DNA from: JBCCTX01 sp965263105
GTDB lineage: Bacteria; Bacteroidota; Bacteroidia; J057
Reading direction: 5' to 3'
Assembly: GCA_965263105.1 (NCBI GenBank)
Contig: CBDHGL010000003.1
Coordinates: 2,356,001-2,420,000, forward strand
Length of the DNA stretch: 64,000 nt
Shown: piece by piece, positions 1 to 8,746 of the stretch
Layout: each line of letters opens with the position of its first letter
Position numbering within the stretch: position 1 is the stretch's first letter
Notes under the pieces: model-generated
Databases searched by the model: none
Told to the model about the DNA's origin: nothing
What the model saw: the letters and a program-made list of their open reading frames with translations, nothing else
Translations under genes and position numbers: made by a program

Positions 1-335
1 ATGCTGTGAAACTTGGGGAAACAGCGGTCTGCAGGAATGAGGGTCTCTTCTTGAAAACCTCCGTGAGATACGAGACAAAATACTTCATCTCCAACTGAAA
101 CATTCTTTACTTCACTTCCAACAGCTTTAACTACTCCTGAGATATCGCTTCCAGGTACGAAGGGAACCGGTGGTTTAAATTGATATAGCCCCTGTATGAT
201 CAAGGTGTCGGGAAAATTTAAGCTGCAGGCTTTAACATCCACCACGACCTCTTTTGGGCCGGGTTGTGGACTGGGGAGTTCCTGTATTTCTAATAATTCT
301 GGTGGACCATATTGGGAACAAACGAGTGATTTCAT
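1..335 (-). CDS. Zinc-less MDR-family NADPH:quinone oxidoreductase, N-terminal part
   Basis: Partial gene: it starts with ATG at 335 and runs off the left edge, so about 111 N-terminal residues are visible. The translation begins MKSLVCSQYGPPELLEIQEL and continues with a GroES-like fold typical of the medium-chain dehydrogenase/reductase quinone oxidoreductase branch, including the stretch SLNFPDTLIIQGLYQ and the PGSDISGVVKAVG segment. Zinc ligands of true alcohol dehydrogenases are not apparent. The family reduces quinones or enones with NADPH in the cytoplasm. It lies on the same strand as, and downstream of, the acyl-CoA dehydrogenase gene. Substrate cannot be told from this fragment. Confidence 0.85.
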   Translation of the reverse strand, partial: MKSLVCSQYGPPELLEIQELPSPQPGPKEVVVDVKACSLNFPDTLIIQGLYQFKPPVPFVPGSDISGVVKAVGSEVKNVSVGDEVFCLVSHGGFQEETLIPADRCFPKFHS

Positions 336-339
336 AGGT

Positions 340-560
340 AGTAGTTGATAGTCGAAAGACCACAGTCCACAGTATGAAAGCTAACTTAGTAGTCCGTGGT
401 TAATGGTCGGTAGTTTTTTCGAAGCCTAATATTAGGAAAAATTGGGTTAGAAAGGTAGAACAAAAGTAAATAGTCCACAGTCAAAGGTGTGAGTATTATA
501 GGATTCAAAAATTCTCTCCCCTACCTGCTCTCACCTTTAACTGTAGACCATGGACTAAAA
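340..560. repeat. Intergenic cluster of AGTCCACAG-type short repeats
   Basis: The gap between the quinone oxidoreductase start and the acyl-CoA dehydrogenase stop holds no convincing gene but several related words: GATAGTCgaaagaCCACAG with TCCACAG following (347-373), AGTCCGTGG and TGGTCGG near 391-411, AGTCCACAG near 472-480 and GACCATGGACTA near 546-557. The same words recur in other gaps of this window (8.6, 42.7, 48.5, 55.4 kb). A flanking C/T-rich stretch (TCTCCCC...CTCACCTTT, about 515-538) resembles one near 21.6 kb. Confidence 0.55.
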
Positions 561-566
561 TGCTAT

Positions 567-2375
567 TTACCCTATCAGTTCCTTGTCCCCTGTCAGGGTC
601 AAAACGTCATCATGCATGATGATTTGTGCTTGTCCCTCTGTTCTGGGTACTTCATATTTGAAGTAGAATTTCATGGTATGAATAGTGCTTTCATAAAAAT
701 CAGGTGTAAAGGTGTTATCCCCTACAACCATAGACTCCTTGGCGACAGTTCCCAGCTTAAGCCACTGCCAGGCGATTACTACTGTGCTGAACATTTCCAT
801 GAAAATGGTTGCATCTGAAAGGAAACGCTCGTGGTCCCCCTTCATGGCAAATTGCATGAGAAACTCCAGTACTTTCTGAGTGAGCTGCATTTTCTCGCCA
901 AGCACCTTGGCATAAGGCCTAAGCTCTTCGTGGGTCATGGCTGCCTGAATGCTTTCCTGCATTTCAGCAACTAATAACTGAAGAGCCCGTCCATTACTCA
1001 TGGTGATTTTTCTTCCCAAGAGGTCAAGGGACTGGATACCCGTCGTTCCTTCATAAATAGGGAAAATGCGAATATCACGGTAGTACTGTTGTAGGATGAA
1101 ATCGGTTGTGAAACCGTAACCTCCCAATACCTGAACTCCATTACTAATGGACTGCATGCCTTTTTCCGATGGGTAGGTTTTTACAATAGGTGTAAGGATC
1201 TCTAGTAACAATTCATTCTTATCCTTTTCATCCTTGTCCTGGGTTGCATTTGCTAAATCACTGTAGCGGGTAGCTTCCAAAACGAGGCTTAAAGCCCCTT
1301 CATAAATGGCTTTTTGAAGCAAAAGCATCCTGCGCACGTCGGGGTGATTAATAATCAAAGTCTGTCCTTGAGATAGGTCTTTAGATCCGTCTCTTGTCAA
1401 TCTTCTTCCCTGTGGTCTTTCTTTGGCGTATTGGAGGGAAGCGTGATAAGCTGCACAGGTAACAGCCGCGGCACCCCGACCTACACTGATTCTGGCACCG
1501 TTCATCATGAGGAACATGTAGCGGAGCCCCATGTTGGGCTGGCCTACTATATGGCCTATACAGTCGTCGTTATCTCCAAAACCCAAGTGGGTGGTACAAT
1601 AACCCTTTTGTCCCACTTTCTGGAAATCAGCTACGGTTCTTACATCGTTGTATTCCAATCCACCGTCTGTAATACGGTGCTTGGGAACAGCAAAAAGAGA
1701 AATTCCCTTGGTACCTGCTGGGGCCCCTTCGATCCTTGCCAGTGTTAGGTGAACAAAGTTTTCGGAGTATTCATGGTCTCCACCAGAAATAAATATTTTT
1801 TGGCCCTTTATCTTGTAAGTACCATCTTCCTGAGGATAGGCGGTAGTTACGATATCTGAGAGAGAACTCCCCGCCTGAGGTTCAGTCAGACACATGGTAC
1901 CGCCCCACTTTCCTTCCATCATATTAGGTACGAAGGCATCGATGACTTCCTGGTTTCCAAAATGAACTATGAGCTCAGCGGCTCCTCCCGTGAGACCAGG
2001 ATACCCTAAGACGTTATTATTGGCAGCTTCCATAATGAAAGAAACGGCTTGTAAAGCCAAATCGGGAATCTGCATACCTCCATGTTCATGGTCAAATCTT
2101 CCGCCGATCAGTCCCAATTCTCCTGCCTTTTCCATCATGGTCTTTACCACAGGATGAACGATGATTTTTCCATCTTCATAGCGTGCGGGATCTTCATCCA
2201 TTTCCCGAAATACGGGCCATAATTCCTGATCTGAAAAGTCTTTGGCAGCGTCAAGGAAAATCTCGATCGCATCGCGGTCAAAGTCTTGATATCTTTCTTG
2301 TTGAAGGACTTCTTCTATCCCATGCACTTTGAAAAGTTGAAAGCGCAGGGTGTCCATGTTCATATAATTTGCCAT
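567..2375 (-). CDS. Acyl-CoA dehydrogenase (about 600-residue class)
   Basis: FAD-dependent acyl-CoA dehydrogenase catalysing the first oxidation of fatty-acyl-CoA beta-oxidation in the cytoplasm. Visible signatures are MCLTEPQAGSSLSD (flavin/substrate-loop motif), KGQKIFISGGDHEYSENFVH, and YEGTTGIQSLDLLGRK, whose Glu is the expected catalytic base. Length (602 residues) fits the large bacterial class with extra N- and C-terminal domains, not the 380-residue mitochondrial type. The frame is open to 2513, but the extra 46 residues look non-coding (Phe/Ile/Tyr-rich), so the start is placed at MANYMN; a Met four residues later is equally possible. It is divergent from the GMC oxidoreductase gene, with a perfect palindrome in the gap, suggesting joint repression. 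Chain-length specificity is unknown. Confidence 0.93.
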   Translation of the reverse strand: MANYMNMDTLRFQLFKVHGIEEVLQQERYQDFDRDAIEIFLDAAKDFSDQELWPVFREMDEDPARYEDGKIIVHPVVKTMMEKAGELGLIGGRFDHEHGGMQIPDLALQAVSFIMEAANNNVLGYPGLTGGAAELIVHFGNQEVIDAFVPNMMEGKWGGTMCLTEPQAGSSLSDIVTTAYPQEDGTYKIKGQKIFISGGDHEYSENFVHLTLARIEGAPAGTKGISLFAVPKHRITDGGLEYNDVRTVADFQKVGQKGYCTTHLGFGDNDDCIGHIVGQPNMGLRYMFLMMNGARISVGRGAAAVTCAAYHASLQYAKERPQGRRLTRDGSKDLSQGQTLIINHPDVRRMLLLQKAIYEGALSLVLEATRYSDLANATQDKDEKDKNELLLEILTPIVKTYPSEKGMQSISNGVQVLGGYGFTTDFILQQYYRDIRIFPIYEGTTGIQSLDLLGRKITMSNGRALQLLVAEMQESIQAAMTHEELRPYAKVLGEKMQLTQKVLEFLMQFAMKGDHERFLSDATIFMEMFSTVVIAWQWLKLGTVAKESMVVGDNTFTPDFYESTIHTMKFYFKYEVPRTEGQAQIIMHDDVLTLTGDKELIG

Positions 2376-2415
2376 CTGGTAGATTATTAAATAGTTGATT
2401 GTCGGATACTTCGAA

Positions 2416-2441
2416 AAAATACTATGCATGCATAGTATTTT
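2416..2441. promoter_or_regulatory. 26-bp perfect palindrome, candidate operator
   Basis: The left half reads AAAATACTATGCA and the right half is its exact reverse complement, with no spacer. It sits 41 bp upstream of the chosen acyl-CoA dehydrogenase start and 140 bp upstream of the GMC gene. Size and symmetry fit a dimeric repressor site (TetR- or MarR-like proteins commonly control fatty-acid genes), but no such regulator is encoded in the window. No T-tract accompanies it, so it is not an intrinsic terminator. Confidence 0.55.
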
Positions 2442-2581
2442 GAAGCAATATACTAAAATAAAATGAAAGTAGGGTAGAGAATTTCGATGGAAAAAAAATG
2501 GGATTATCGGCATAGATTCGGCATAGGTATAGTCCCCTAATTTATACTTGGATGTGAGGTAGTCAGTACCTATTTTCCCTT

Positions 2582-4234
2582 ATGAGTAAGCGAAATCCTG
2601 ACTATATAATAATCGGAGCTGGGTCCGCGGGTTGTGTGTTGGCCAACAGGTTATCGGCAGACCCTTCTAATCTGGTACTTCTCCTGGAAGCTGGGGGAAA
2701 AGATTCCTCTCCTTTGATCCATATGCCTGGAGGTTACTCCCAGCTCTTCCGGGGTAAGTATGACTGGGGATTTGAAACCCTTCCTCAAGCGCATTTAGAT
2801 AACAGAAAACTATATTGTCCTCGAGGGAGAGTACTAGGAGGATGTAGTTCTACCAATGCTATGGCATACGTCCGAGGCAATGCTGATGATTATGAGCATT
2901 GGGCTGATCAGGGAAATAAGGGCTGGAGTTTTGAGGAAGTATTACCCTATTTTATCCGTTCAGAGTTCAATGCACAGGCCGATGAATTGGATCCCAATTT
3001 TCATGGTCAAGATGGCGAATTACACGTGAGTTATCAGCTAAAATATAGGAGCCCTCTTGCAGAAGCTTTTATTGATTCATGTACGGGTGCAGGGATTCCG
3101 CGTAACTTAGATTATAATGGAGCAAGTCAGTATGGGGTAGGTTTATTTCAATTTACCATTAAAAACGGCAAAAGACACAGTGGCACAGCTGCTTTTCTTA
3201 AACCCATTCAGAGACGGAAGAATTTACATATTAGGACGAATTGCCGGGTGAGAAAATTGCTCCTTTCCAAAGATCAAGTGATAGGAGTTGAGGTTCAACA
3301 GGGTTCCCAAACTCCCGAAGTACTCCATGTGAATAAAGAAGTGATCCTGAGTGCAGGTGCTTATGCTTCCCCACAATTGCTGATGCTTTCGGGTATAGGG
3401 GATAAGGAAGAACTGACTTCACTAGGGATAGACTGTCTCCATGAATTACCGGGAGTGGGTAAAAACCTACAGGATCACCTCATGACTGGGGTTACACGAG
3501 TGGTTCATGGAAATTCGGGCTTCAACCACGCCTTAAACAATAGCCAAAAATTGAAATATGGGATGCAGTATGCTTTTGGTAAAAGAGGGATTCTAGCTTG
3601 TAGCCCTTTGGAAGCCGTTGCTTTCTTTCCGTTAAGAGAGTCTGATGAAGGCTCTGATTTTCAGTTTCAGTTTGCTCCCCTTCACATAGGAGATGATGTA
3701 GACGAGGTCGATTTTTACGATACAAATACTCATCCTAAGCAGGAAGATGGGGCCTGTATACTGGCTTCCATGGTTCAGCCCAAAAGTCGAGGTAGCTTGC
3801 GACTTGATCGGGAAAATCCCCTCGGTGCTCCTCTCATTGATGCCCAATTCTTTTCTGAGGAACAAGATCGACTTGACATGATTCAGGGCATTAGGAGGGC
3901 GCTGGAGGTATTCGATCAGGCTCCCTTGCAAGCTTTTGTGAAACGGGATCAGCACATCCATCTTCATTCGTCTGATGGAGAAATTTGGGAGCATGTGAAG
4001 AAGGCCGTAGAGACTATTTATCATCCCGTGGGGACATGTAAGATGGGATTGGATGAAATGGCCGTCGTCGATCCCGAACTGAGGCTTAGAGGCTTGGAAG
4101 GCTTGAGGGTAATAGATGCCTCTATTATGCCCAGAATAACAACGGGTAATACCAATGCACCTGTCTATATGATTGCGGAAAAGGGGGCTGATATGATTTT
4201 GAAGAATAACTCAGCTCTGGAAACAATTTCATAA
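2582..4234 (+). CDS. GMC-family FAD-dependent alcohol/choline dehydrogenase
   Basis: Flavin-dependent oxidoreductase of the glucose-methanol-choline family, oxidising an alcohol to an aldehyde. The N-terminal dinucleotide-binding motif is IIIGAGSAGCVLANRLS (about residues 9-25). The GMC signatures are GRVLGGCSSTNAMAYVRG and GAYASPQLLMLSGIG. The C-terminal catalytic pair is His481 (HPVGTCKMG) and Asn525 (TTGNTNAP), spaced 44 residues apart as in choline oxidase-type enzymes. Length (550 aa) is typical of bacterial choline dehydrogenase/AlkJ-like proteins. No signal peptide is visible. Placement between acyl-CoA dehydrogenase and acyl-CoA synthetase genes favours a fatty alcohol or lipid-derived alcohol over choline, but this is inference. 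Confidence 0.92.
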   Translation: MSKRNPDYIIIGAGSAGCVLANRLSADPSNLVLLLEAGGKDSSPLIHMPGGYSQLFRGKYDWGFETLPQAHLDNRKLYCPRGRVLGGCSSTNAMAYVRGNADDYEHWADQGNKGWSFEEVLPYFIRSEFNAQADELDPNFHGQDGELHVSYQLKYRSPLAEAFIDSCTGAGIPRNLDYNGASQYGVGLFQFTIKNGKRHSGTAAFLKPIQRRKNLHIRTNCRVRKLLLSKDQVIGVEVQQGSQTPEVLHVNKEVILSAGAYASPQLLMLSGIGDKEELTSLGIDCLHELPGVGKNLQDHLMTGVTRVVHGNSGFNHALNNSQKLKYGMQYAFGKRGILACSPLEAVAFFPLRESDEGSDFQFQFAPLHIGDDVDEVDFYDTNTHPKQEDGACILASMVQPKSRGSLRLDRENPLGAPLIDAQFFSEEQDRLDMIQGIRRALEVFDQAPLQAFVKRDQHIHLHSSDGEIWEHVKKAVETIYHPVGTCKMGLDEMAVVDPELRLRGLEGLRVIDASIMPRITTGNTNAPVYMIAEKGADMILKNNSALETIS

Positions 4235-4377
4235 AACGATAAAAAGACATTTTCAGCATTTTTTGTTAAATTCTTTACGAATTGTGCTTACTTCCCTAAT
4301 GACAAATTCATTCTACATTCAGGGATTTCAAAAATTAAGAAGGACCTTTTACCCAAAATTATACCATCCCTACTCCT

Positions 4378-6069
4378 ATGAATTCACTGAGCTATACCTG
4401 TGGCACGGCCGACAAACCCCTATTAGGAATTACCATTGGCGACATGCTGGACCAGATCGTGGAAAGGTATCCCGAAAATGAGGCTCTGGTGGTCAAACAC
4501 CAAGGAGTTCGTCTTTCCTATCGGCAATTTCAGCAAGAAATTTACCGCGTCGCAAGAGCCTTGCTAGCTATAGGAATCCAAAAGGGCGATCGGGTAGGGG
4601 TGTGGGCACCCAACTGTATGGAATGGACCTTAGTGCAATTTGCTACGGCTAAAATTGGGGCTATTCAGGTGAATATTAATCCCAGCTATCGCCTACATGA
4701 ACTGTCTTATGCCTTGAATCAGTCAGGCTGTACGGCATTGGTAAGTGCAGATCGCTTTAAGAGCTCTCATTACACCGAGATGCTGTATGAGTTGATGCCA
4801 GAATTACGTAATAGTGCAGCTGGAGAATTGTCTTCTGCGGAAGTGCCGGATTTAAGAGCTGTTATTCGCATCCATGCAGACCCTTCCCCTGGTATGTATA
4901 CCTGGGGAGAATTCCTGAATTTTGCCCCAAAAGTACCAGAGTCAGAGGTAAAGGCTATTCAGGCCACCCTCTCCGCAGATGAGCCGATCAACATCCAGTT
5001 TACGAGCGGTACTACAGGTTACCCCAAGGGAGCTACCCTGAGCCATCACAATATCTTAAACAATGGATACCTCGTGGCTCAGATAATGAACTTCACAGAT
5101 AAAGATAGACTAGTTATTCCGGTTCCATTATATCACTGTTTTGGAATGGTCATGGGGAATTTGGGCTGCATCACCCATGGAGCTACCATGCTATATCCAA
5201 GTGAAGGCTTTGAACCTGAGGCTGTACTTAAATGTGTTGAAGAAGAGCATGCTACAGCCTTATATGGCGTTCCAACTATGTTTATTGCCGAAATGGATCA
5301 TCCCAATTTCTCCCAGTACAACCTCAGCAGTTTGCGTACGGGCATAATGGCAGGCTCTCCTTGTCCTGTGGAGGTCATGAAAAAAGTCAATACCCTCATG
5401 CACATGGAGGAAGTAGAAATCGCTTACGGGATGACCGAAACTTCACCAGTTAGTACCCAAACCCGTCATGATGCGCCATTGGCTAAGCGTGTAGGAACCG
5501 TAGGAAGGATTCTTCCCCATACAGAAATAAAGATTATTGATCCGGAGACTGGCCAGACCCTGCCACGTGGCCAGGCCGGGGAACTATGTACCCGCGGTTA
5601 TTGTGTAATGTTGGGCTATTGGAACGATGAGGAGCGTACCCGACAGGCTATTGATTCTGCAAGGTGGATGCACACGGGAGATTTGGCCACGATGGATGAA
5701 GAAGGATATCTCAATATAGTCGGGAGAATCAAGGACATGGTGATCCGGGGAGGAGAGAATATCTATCCGAGAGAGATAGAAGAATTCCTTTATAGTCATC
5801 CCAAAATAAGCGATGTGCAGGTTATCGGCGTACCTGATCCCAAATATGGAGAGGAAGTTATGGCATGGGTTAAATTAAAAGAAGGGGAAAGCTCCACCTT
5901 GGAAGAGATAAAAGGCTATTGTGAAGGAAAAATTGCCCATTATAAGATTCCTCGCTACGTGAAATTCACCTCAGATTTTCCGATGACTGTTACAGGAAAA
6001 ATCCGAAAAGTGGAAATGCGAGCGCTTAGCATGAAAGAGCTGGGCTTGGAGGAGGTAACAACCGCTTAG
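4378..6069 (+). CDS. AMP-binding acyl-CoA synthetase
   Basis: ANL-superfamily ligase that activates a carboxylic acid (probably medium- or long-chain fatty acid) with ATP and CoA. The phosphate-binding loop is TSGTTGYPKG at residues 209-218, the adenylate motif YGMTETSP lies near 350, the hinge region contains HTGDLATMDEEGY and GRIKDMVIRGGENIYPREIE, and the catalytic lysine is Lys541 in VTGKIRK. Length (563 aa) fits the FadD/AcsA2-like group. It follows the GMC gene on the same strand after a 143-bp gap, so the two may be co-transcribed: alcohol to aldehyde/acid to acyl-CoA, feeding the divergent acyl-CoA dehydrogenase. Substrate is not determinable from sequence alone. Confidence 0.93.
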   Translation: MNSLSYTCGTADKPLLGITIGDMLDQIVERYPENEALVVKHQGVRLSYRQFQQEIYRVARALLAIGIQKGDRVGVWAPNCMEWTLVQFATAKIGAIQVNINPSYRLHELSYALNQSGCTALVSADRFKSSHYTEMLYELMPELRNSAAGELSSAEVPDLRAVIRIHADPSPGMYTWGEFLNFAPKVPESEVKAIQATLSADEPINIQFTSGTTGYPKGATLSHHNILNNGYLVAQIMNFTDKDRLVIPVPLYHCFGMVMGNLGCITHGATMLYPSEGFEPEAVLKCVEEEHATALYGVPTMFIAEMDHPNFSQYNLSSLRTGIMAGSPCPVEVMKKVNTLMHMEEVEIAYGMTETSPVSTQTRHDAPLAKRVGTVGRILPHTEIKIIDPETGQTLPRGQAGELCTRGYCVMLGYWNDEERTRQAIDSARWMHTGDLATMDEEGYLNIVGRIKDMVIRGGENIYPREIEEFLYSHPKISDVQVIGVPDPKYGEEVMAWVKLKEGESSTLEEIKGYCEGKIAHYKIPRYVKFTSDFPMTVTGKIRKVEMRALSMKELGLEEVTTA

Positions 6070-6091
6070 AACAATGGGCAATAGGGAGCGT

Positions 6092-6886
6092 CTAAAAAAT
6101 GCCTCCCATACTCCCTCCATCTACTTTGAAGGAACTGCCATTTATGGCCGAAGCCAATGGACTTGCTAGATAGGTTATACTATGGGCAACTTCATCCACT
6201 GAAGCAAAGCGTTGAAGAATGGAGTTAGGACGGGCCTGCTTGAAAAAGTCTTTTTCTACTTTTTCAGATGTGCTATTTTCCTTTTCGGCAACTTCGGCAA
6301 TAAACTTTTCTGCTCCTTCTGATAAAGTCGAACCGGGAATAACCGCATTTACGGTTACTTCTGTTCCCTGGGTCAATTGAGCTAAGCCTCTTGACAAGGC
6401 CAAGATAGCCGCTTTCGTGGTGCTGTAGGCCAGTAGATCTGCTGGCACCAGGACCGCACACTCGCTGGAAATGAATATGATCCTCCCCCATTTTTTTTCT
6501 AACATATGAGGTAAAACTTTTCTGCTTAGCCTTACCCCACTCATTACATTTACCTCGTACTGACGATTCCAGTCTTCATCAGGGGTTTCAAAAAAGGTTT
6601 GGGATGAATAAATCCCTACATTATTCACGAGTATATCCAGTTTTGGCAATTGGTCTAGCAAATAGTCGACCTCCTGAACCTGTGAAAAATCTGCTGCAAT
6701 CCCCTCAATTCTTCCCTCAGGAACTTCTCTTTCTAATTTTTTCTTTGCCAGCTGTACCCCTTCCATTGTCCTGCCATTCAGAATTACCTGTGTCCCCTCT
6801 TTCGCCAAGGCCTTCGCTGTGGCATATCCAATGCCTGAAGTGGAACCTGAGATGAAAGCGGTTTTGTTGTTTAGTTGTAGGTCCAT
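6092..6886 (-). CDS. SDR-family NAD(P)-dependent oxidoreductase
   Basis: Classical short-chain dehydrogenase, 264 aa, cytoplasmic. The cofactor motif GSTSGIG is at residues 14-20, the NNVG variant of NNAG at 88-91, and the catalytic residues are Ser141, Tyr154 and Lys158 (AYSTTKAA). The C-terminal VDGGSMGGIF matches the usual VDGG ending. A 30-residue insertion before the C-terminus (AEKENSTSEKVEKDFFKQARPN) matches a subgroup often annotated only as SDR oxidoreductase. It converges with the acyl-CoA synthetase gene, 22 bp between stops. Possible 3-oxoacyl or sugar reductase; substrate unknown. Confidence 0.9.
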   Translation of the reverse strand: MDLQLNNKTAFISGSTSGIGYATAKALAKEGTQVILNGRTMEGVQLAKKKLEREVPEGRIEGIAADFSQVQEVDYLLDQLPKLDILVNNVGIYSSQTFFETPDEDWNRQYEVNVMSGVRLSRKVLPHMLEKKWGRIIFISSECAVLVPADLLAYSTTKAAILALSRGLAQLTQGTEVTVNAVIPGSTLSEGAEKFIAEVAEKENSTSEKVEKDFFKQARPNSILQRFASVDEVAHSITYLASPLASAINGSSFKVDGGSMGGIF

Positions 6887-6938
6887 TGCTTATATTTTGA
6901 CAAGTAGATGGAGGAAATAAGCTTTAAAAATTAAGGTA

Positions 6939-8615
6939 TTAGGCTATACCCCAAGGGCTAAATATATACCAAATCATCAATACACAAATAATCAAGACGA
7001 AGGTCAAAATGATGTCTGCACGGAGATTTTCTTTCTGAAGAGCCTCCTTTTTTTCGAAATATAAACCTGAAATGTCTTTATCTGCCTCCGCAGGTAGCAG
7101 CCGACTTACAAGAATCAGGATGCTGGTGCATATGAGGAAAAGGATAAGGGCGAAGTGGAGAAAGTTAATGGACAGAAAGGACTCCAAAAAACTTCCTTCA
7201 CGGACTTGCAAGCTTCCCTCATTGGATAAGAACTCGAGAACTAAGCGCGTCATACCGAGTATGAATCCGACCCAAAGGGCAGAAATAGCTCCTTTTCCAT
7301 GAATCCAGGGTAGGAATAAACCCAATAAAAAGACGGCCGCAATAGGAGGTGAGATATATGCCTGTATACTTTGTAGATAGTGAAAAATTCCTCCTCCCAT
7401 GAGGTATTTCATGAAGGGGATCCATCCCAGGCTTACCACTACTAGAACTAGGGTAGCTATCTGCCCAAAGCGAACCAATTGCTTTTCGCTTGCCTCGGGG
7501 TTTCGCTGTTGATAAAAATCCATGGTGAGTAGGGTAGAACTGGAATTAAAGGCTGAGGAGAGACTGCTCATAAGGGCTGCCAATAAACCGGCTATCGCTA
7601 TCCCTTTAATACCGATTGGGAGAAAGGTAGTGATCATAGTAGGAAGTGCCTGATCCGCTTGTTCGAGGGAAAAGTTTAGCTCCCCTTTTTGCAATAGGGC
7701 ATAGGCAATCACGCCGGGTAGGAAGAATATGAAGACAGGTAGGAGTTTCAAAAATCCGGCAAAGAGGGCGCCTTTTCGGGCTTGCGGAATATCTCGAGCA
7801 GATAGGGTACGTTGAACGATATATTGATCTGTACACCAATACCAAACTCCCAATATCGGGGCACCGAACAGCATTCCTGTCCAAGGGTAATCGCTATCTC
7901 CCGAGGGACGCCAAAGGTTGAAAAATTGTCTAGCTGGAGGACCTCCTTTTTCCTCTGAGGCCCATTGAAGGGTTTCCATTAAGCCTCCCCAACCTCCCAA
8001 GAACGATAAGCCGACCAGGGTCACCGCAGTAGTCCCGATCAATAAAATAAAGGCCTGCACTAAGTCTGTATAAATTACGGCTCGTAATCCCCCCAAAATG
8101 GTATACAAGCCCGTGGCAACTACTGTGAAAATAGCACCCACCCAGAAGGGAATCCCCATGGTTTCAAAAACCAAAGCACCCGCAAATATGATCAGCGATA
8201 TTTTGGTGATTACATAGGCAAGGATCGAAACAATGGACAGGTAATTTCGACAAGCTTTAGAGTAGCGTTTCTCCAAGAATTCCGGCATGGTATATACGCC
8301 TGTTCGCAGGTAGAAGGGTACAAATACCCATCCCAAGAGAATTAATATCAGGGAGGCTAAAATTTCAAAATTGGCAGAAGGCATATCTGCCCGCGCTCCT
8401 GCTCCTGAAACTCCGAGAATGATTTCGGAGCCGATATTGGACGCAAAAAGGGAAGCCCCCACCACCAACCACCCTTGGTCTTTTCCTGCCAGAAAGTAAT
8501 CGATGGATTGGCCTGATGAAGAAGCTTTGCGAGAGGCCCAACGGGCCACCCACAGGATAAGACCAAAATAGAGGGCAATAATCAGGAGGTCTATGGCGTG
8601 AAAGTCAGCAAGCAT
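6939..8615 (-). CDS. Sodium:solute symporter (SSS/SGLT family)
   Basis: Inner-membrane secondary transporter of the SSS family, 558 aa, with about 13-14 hydrophobic segments. Typical landmarks are the N-terminal helix DLLIIALYFGLILWVARW, FLAGKDQGWLVVGASLFASNIG, GVYTMPEFLEKRYS, and GLLAALMSSLSSAFNSSSTL, where Ser residues correspond to the sodium site region of vSGLT-like proteins. The family imports sugars, polyols, amino acids or organic acids with sodium. It lies downstream of the PhyH-like dioxygenase gene on the same strand, but a terminator-like hairpin separates them, so they may be separate or attenuated units. Substrate unknown; SGLT-type motifs lean toward a sugar or polyol. Confidence 0.92.
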   Translation of the reverse strand: MLADFHAIDLLIIALYFGLILWVARWASRKASSSGQSIDYFLAGKDQGWLVVGASLFASNIGSEIILGVSGAGARADMPSANFEILASLILILLGWVFVPFYLRTGVYTMPEFLEKRYSKACRNYLSIVSILAYVITKISLIIFAGALVFETMGIPFWVGAIFTVVATGLYTILGGLRAVIYTDLVQAFILLIGTTAVTLVGLSFLGGWGGLMETLQWASEEKGGPPARQFFNLWRPSGDSDYPWTGMLFGAPILGVWYWCTDQYIVQRTLSARDIPQARKGALFAGFLKLLPVFIFFLPGVIAYALLQKGELNFSLEQADQALPTMITTFLPIGIKGIAIAGLLAALMSSLSSAFNSSSTLLTMDFYQQRNPEASEKQLVRFGQIATLVLVVVSLGWIPFMKYLMGGGIFHYLQSIQAYISPPIAAVFLLGLFLPWIHGKGAISALWVGFILGMTRLVLEFLSNEGSLQVREGSFLESFLSINFLHFALILFLICTSILILVSRLLPAEADKDISGLYFEKKEALQKENLRADIILTFVLIICVLMIWYIFSPWGIA

Positions 8616-8639
8616 AAGTAGTAGGTGTTGGTTAAGTCT

Positions 8640-8746
8640 TCAGTCCATTTTTGATAGTCCACAGACCCAGAGGAAAAAGATAAATGAAAAACGAGTATTT
8701 AGAAAGCAAAGAAAAAACTGTGGTCTGTAGACCACTGACCCTAAGC
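8640..8746. repeat. AGTCCACAG-type intergenic repeats in symporter/dioxygenase gap
   Basis: The gap contains CAGTCCA near 8641, GATAGTCCACAGACC near 8653-8667, and TGTGGTCTGTAGACCACTGACC near 8719-8740 (given in part). The words match the family seen at 0.35-0.56, 42.7, 48.5 and 55.4 kb. The last copy folds into the terminator-like hairpin annotated separately. Confidence 0.5.
8711..8735 (-). terminator. Intrinsic terminator of the PhyH-like gene
   Basis: Read on the minus strand, GTGGTCT-AC-AGACCAC (8735-8720) forms a perfect 7-bp stem with a tiny spacer and is followed by AGTTTTTTC. It begins 12 bp past the stop codon of the dioxygenase gene. The very short loop means the stem would open by a pair or two. 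The hairpin is also a member of the dispersed repeat family. Confidence 0.6.

Noticed and set aside
489..818. 109-codon open frame opposite the acyl-CoA dehydrogenase end
   Set aside because: Lies mostly antisense to a certain gene and has no recognisable domain.
2376..2513. 46-residue N-terminal extension of the acyl-CoA dehydrogenase frame
   Set aside because: Composition is unlike the family, and it would cover the 26-bp palindrome; the Met at 2375 fits family length.
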